From the NCBI GenBank assembly GCA_012031475.1, contig JAAUTJ010000217.1, positions 1-7,507 on the forward strand: a stretch of DNA of 7,507 bases, given 5' to 3'. The translations under genes were made by a program, and so were the position numbers. The stretch is from Leptolyngbyaceae cyanobacterium SM1_3_5 (lineage in GTDB: Bacteria > Cyanobacteriota > Cyanobacteriia > Elainellales > Elainellaceae). Position 1 is the stretch's first letter, and each line of letters begins with the position of its first letter. The notes under the pieces were generated by a model, which was given only the letters and a program-made list of their open reading frames with translations, did no database searches and was not told the origin of the DNA. This document shows, piece by piece, positions 6,373-7,507 of this stretch.

Positions 6373-7370
6373 TTAAATGTCAACCCATGCCGCAGTCACC
6401 GACGGAGCAGCCTCCACAAGGACTGGGGATTTCCAGGGCACTTGCTGCTTCACTATCGCACTGAGAATGCCTAACAGCTTATGAGCGCACGCAATCAGTC
6501 CCACCTTCTTGGCTTTGCCAGCAGCTAAAAGTTTCTGATAGAACGCTTGAATCACCGGATTGTGTTGCACCGCCACCAACGCTGCCATCTGCAACGCAGA
6601 GCCCACCAAGGCACGTCCCCCGACGATCCGGCGTTTGCCTCGCATCTTGCCACTGTCAAAGTTCATTGGCGCGAGTCCCACTAATGCCCCTAACTTTTTG
6701 GGCGGCAGGGTCGTCAGTTCGGGTAAGGCACATAGCAAGGTTGTTGCCACCACTCTGCCGACCCCCGGCACACTCGTGAGTAACTCATACTGCGATTGCC
6801 ACTCCTGAGAGTCGCGCCGCAGTTGGTCAATCTCACTATCGAGTCCGATTAAGCGTTGCCTGAGCCAATCGAGATGCGCTTCAATGTCCGCTCGCGCTGA
6901 GCGATGACGGACACTGTGCAAGCGGCGTTGCTCGTTGTTGATCATCTCCACCACCTGCGTACGCCGACTGACCAAATCGCTTAAGGCTTGTTGAGATTCT
7001 ACTGCCAACGCTTTGGGCAACGGTCGCAGGGCTTCTCCAAAATGCGCTAATCCTTGGGCATCGATCCGGTCGGTTTTGGCTAGCCGTCCAGAGGCTTTGG
7101 CAAAGTCACGCGCTCGTTTGGGGTTGATCACGGCAACCTCAAATCCGGCTCTTTGCAACTGCTCAACCAGGTTGCGCTCCATCTCACCCGTCGCTTCCAC
7201 CACCACTAAAGCAACCATCCAGGAGCGCAGTTGTTGTTCTAGCGCTGTGCCCAGCCCGCCAAAGTATTCGGCTCTCTCCAAACGGTTCCGAGCGGACGAG
7301 TGGCAATATCTAACCACGCTTGACTCACATCGATACCAATCCATTGTTCCTCGTCAAGGGGACGCTTCAT
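6373..7370 (-). CDS. IS110-family transposase (DEDD/Tnp_20), one frameshift
   Basis: IS110-family recombinases combine an N-terminal RuvC-like DEDD domain with a C-terminal Tnp_20 domain carrying a catalytic serine; well-studied members are guided by an element-encoded bridge RNA. The true N-terminus is MKRPLDEEQWIGIDVSQAW from ATG 7370, behind AGGAG, and supplies the first catalytic Asp (IGID). That frame stops at TAG 7239-7241. It must shift near 7243-7260 to continue as LEQQLRSWMVALVVVEATG and then RLAKTDRIDA, which supply the other acidic residues. The Tnp_20 part is clear: SVPGVGRVVATTL, LVGLAPMNFDSGK and LIACAHKLLGILSAI. The repaired length, about 332 residues, is typical. The shift is either one missing base or an extra GC in GCGC. 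The gene lacks HIP1 sites, unlike its surroundings, which suggests recent arrival. Confidence 0.92.
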
Positions 7371-7383
7371 CGGCAAACTCCTA

Positions 7384-7507
7384 GGGCGTGTCATCAATTA
7401 AGCCAGATGATAGAAGCCGCCATGTAAATCGCACTGAGAAACGTCTCTGCTAGCTTGTCATAACGTGTCGCAATCGCTCGATACTGCTTGAGCTTCGCAA
7501 AAAAATT
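7384..7507 (-). mobile_element. IS5-family insertion sequence, terminal fragment cut by window edge
   Basis: The fragment begins with a likely terminal repeat, GGGCGTGTCATCAATTAAG (7384-7402), next to TA (7382-7383), a plausible target-site duplication for the IS427 subgroup. It encodes the end of an IS5-family transposase on the minus strand. The rest lies beyond the window, so the second end and the duplication cannot be verified. Confidence 0.7.
7394..7507 (-). CDS. IS5-family transposase, C-terminal 37 residues (partial)
   Basis: The translated end contains LKQYRAIATRYDK, then FLSAIYMAASIIWLN and a TGA. The R-x-IATRYDK-x(4)-F pattern is the typical C-terminus of the second reading frame of IS5-family (IS427-like) DDE transposases; the glutamate of the DDE triad would lie just upstream, outside the window. 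It runs in the same direction as the IS110 gene and ends 23 bases before that gene's start codon. Confidence 0.8.
   Translation of the reverse strand, partial: NFFAKLKQYRAIATRYDKLAETFLSAIYMAASIIWLN

Overview
This window almost certainly comes from a cyanobacterium. Sites matching the cyanobacterial HIP1 octamer (GCGATCGC), or its GATCG core, are scattered through bases 1 to about 6370. The best-preserved gene encodes aldehyde-deformylating oxygenase (ado), the cyanobacterial alkane-forming enzyme. A gene for an Mnx/SynPAM71-type manganese exporter is also present.

Layout, left to right: a GT4 glycosyltransferase (minus, 9-1049). A 400-base intergenic region holding a heptamer tandem repeat, a sigma70-like promoter and a convincing yybP-ykoY manganese riboswitch. 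The manganese exporter under that riboswitch (plus, 1454-2076). Convergent with it, a vanadium-dependent haloperoxidase with all active-site motifs (minus, core 2151-3534). A hairpin terminator plus tandem repeat, then ado (minus, 3716-4411). Divergent from ado, a sugar-type ABC permease (plus, 4601-5432) followed at 57 bases by a YcbX-like MOSC protein (plus, 5490-6285). The right end is mobile DNA: an IS110-family transposase (minus, 6373-7370) and, 13 bases from its start codon, the terminal fragment of an IS5-family element (minus, 7384 to edge).

The most informative regulatory unit is at 1190-2076. The promoter, metal-sensing aptamer, a set of mutually exclusive leader hairpins and the metal exporter form a coherent manganese-efflux control circuit. 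The ado gene lacks its usual neighbour aar (acyl-ACP reductase); a terminator and the haloperoxidase gene occupy that side.

Most genes here carry single-base frameshifts: three in the glycosyltransferase, two in the Mn exporter, one each in the permease, MOSC and IS110 genes, and probably one at the haloperoxidase end. Several lie in short A/T runs, and in each case the protein continues well conserved in the next frame. I read them as sequencing or assembly indels rather than decayed genes, and I give gene boundaries for the repaired reading. Only ado is clearly intact.
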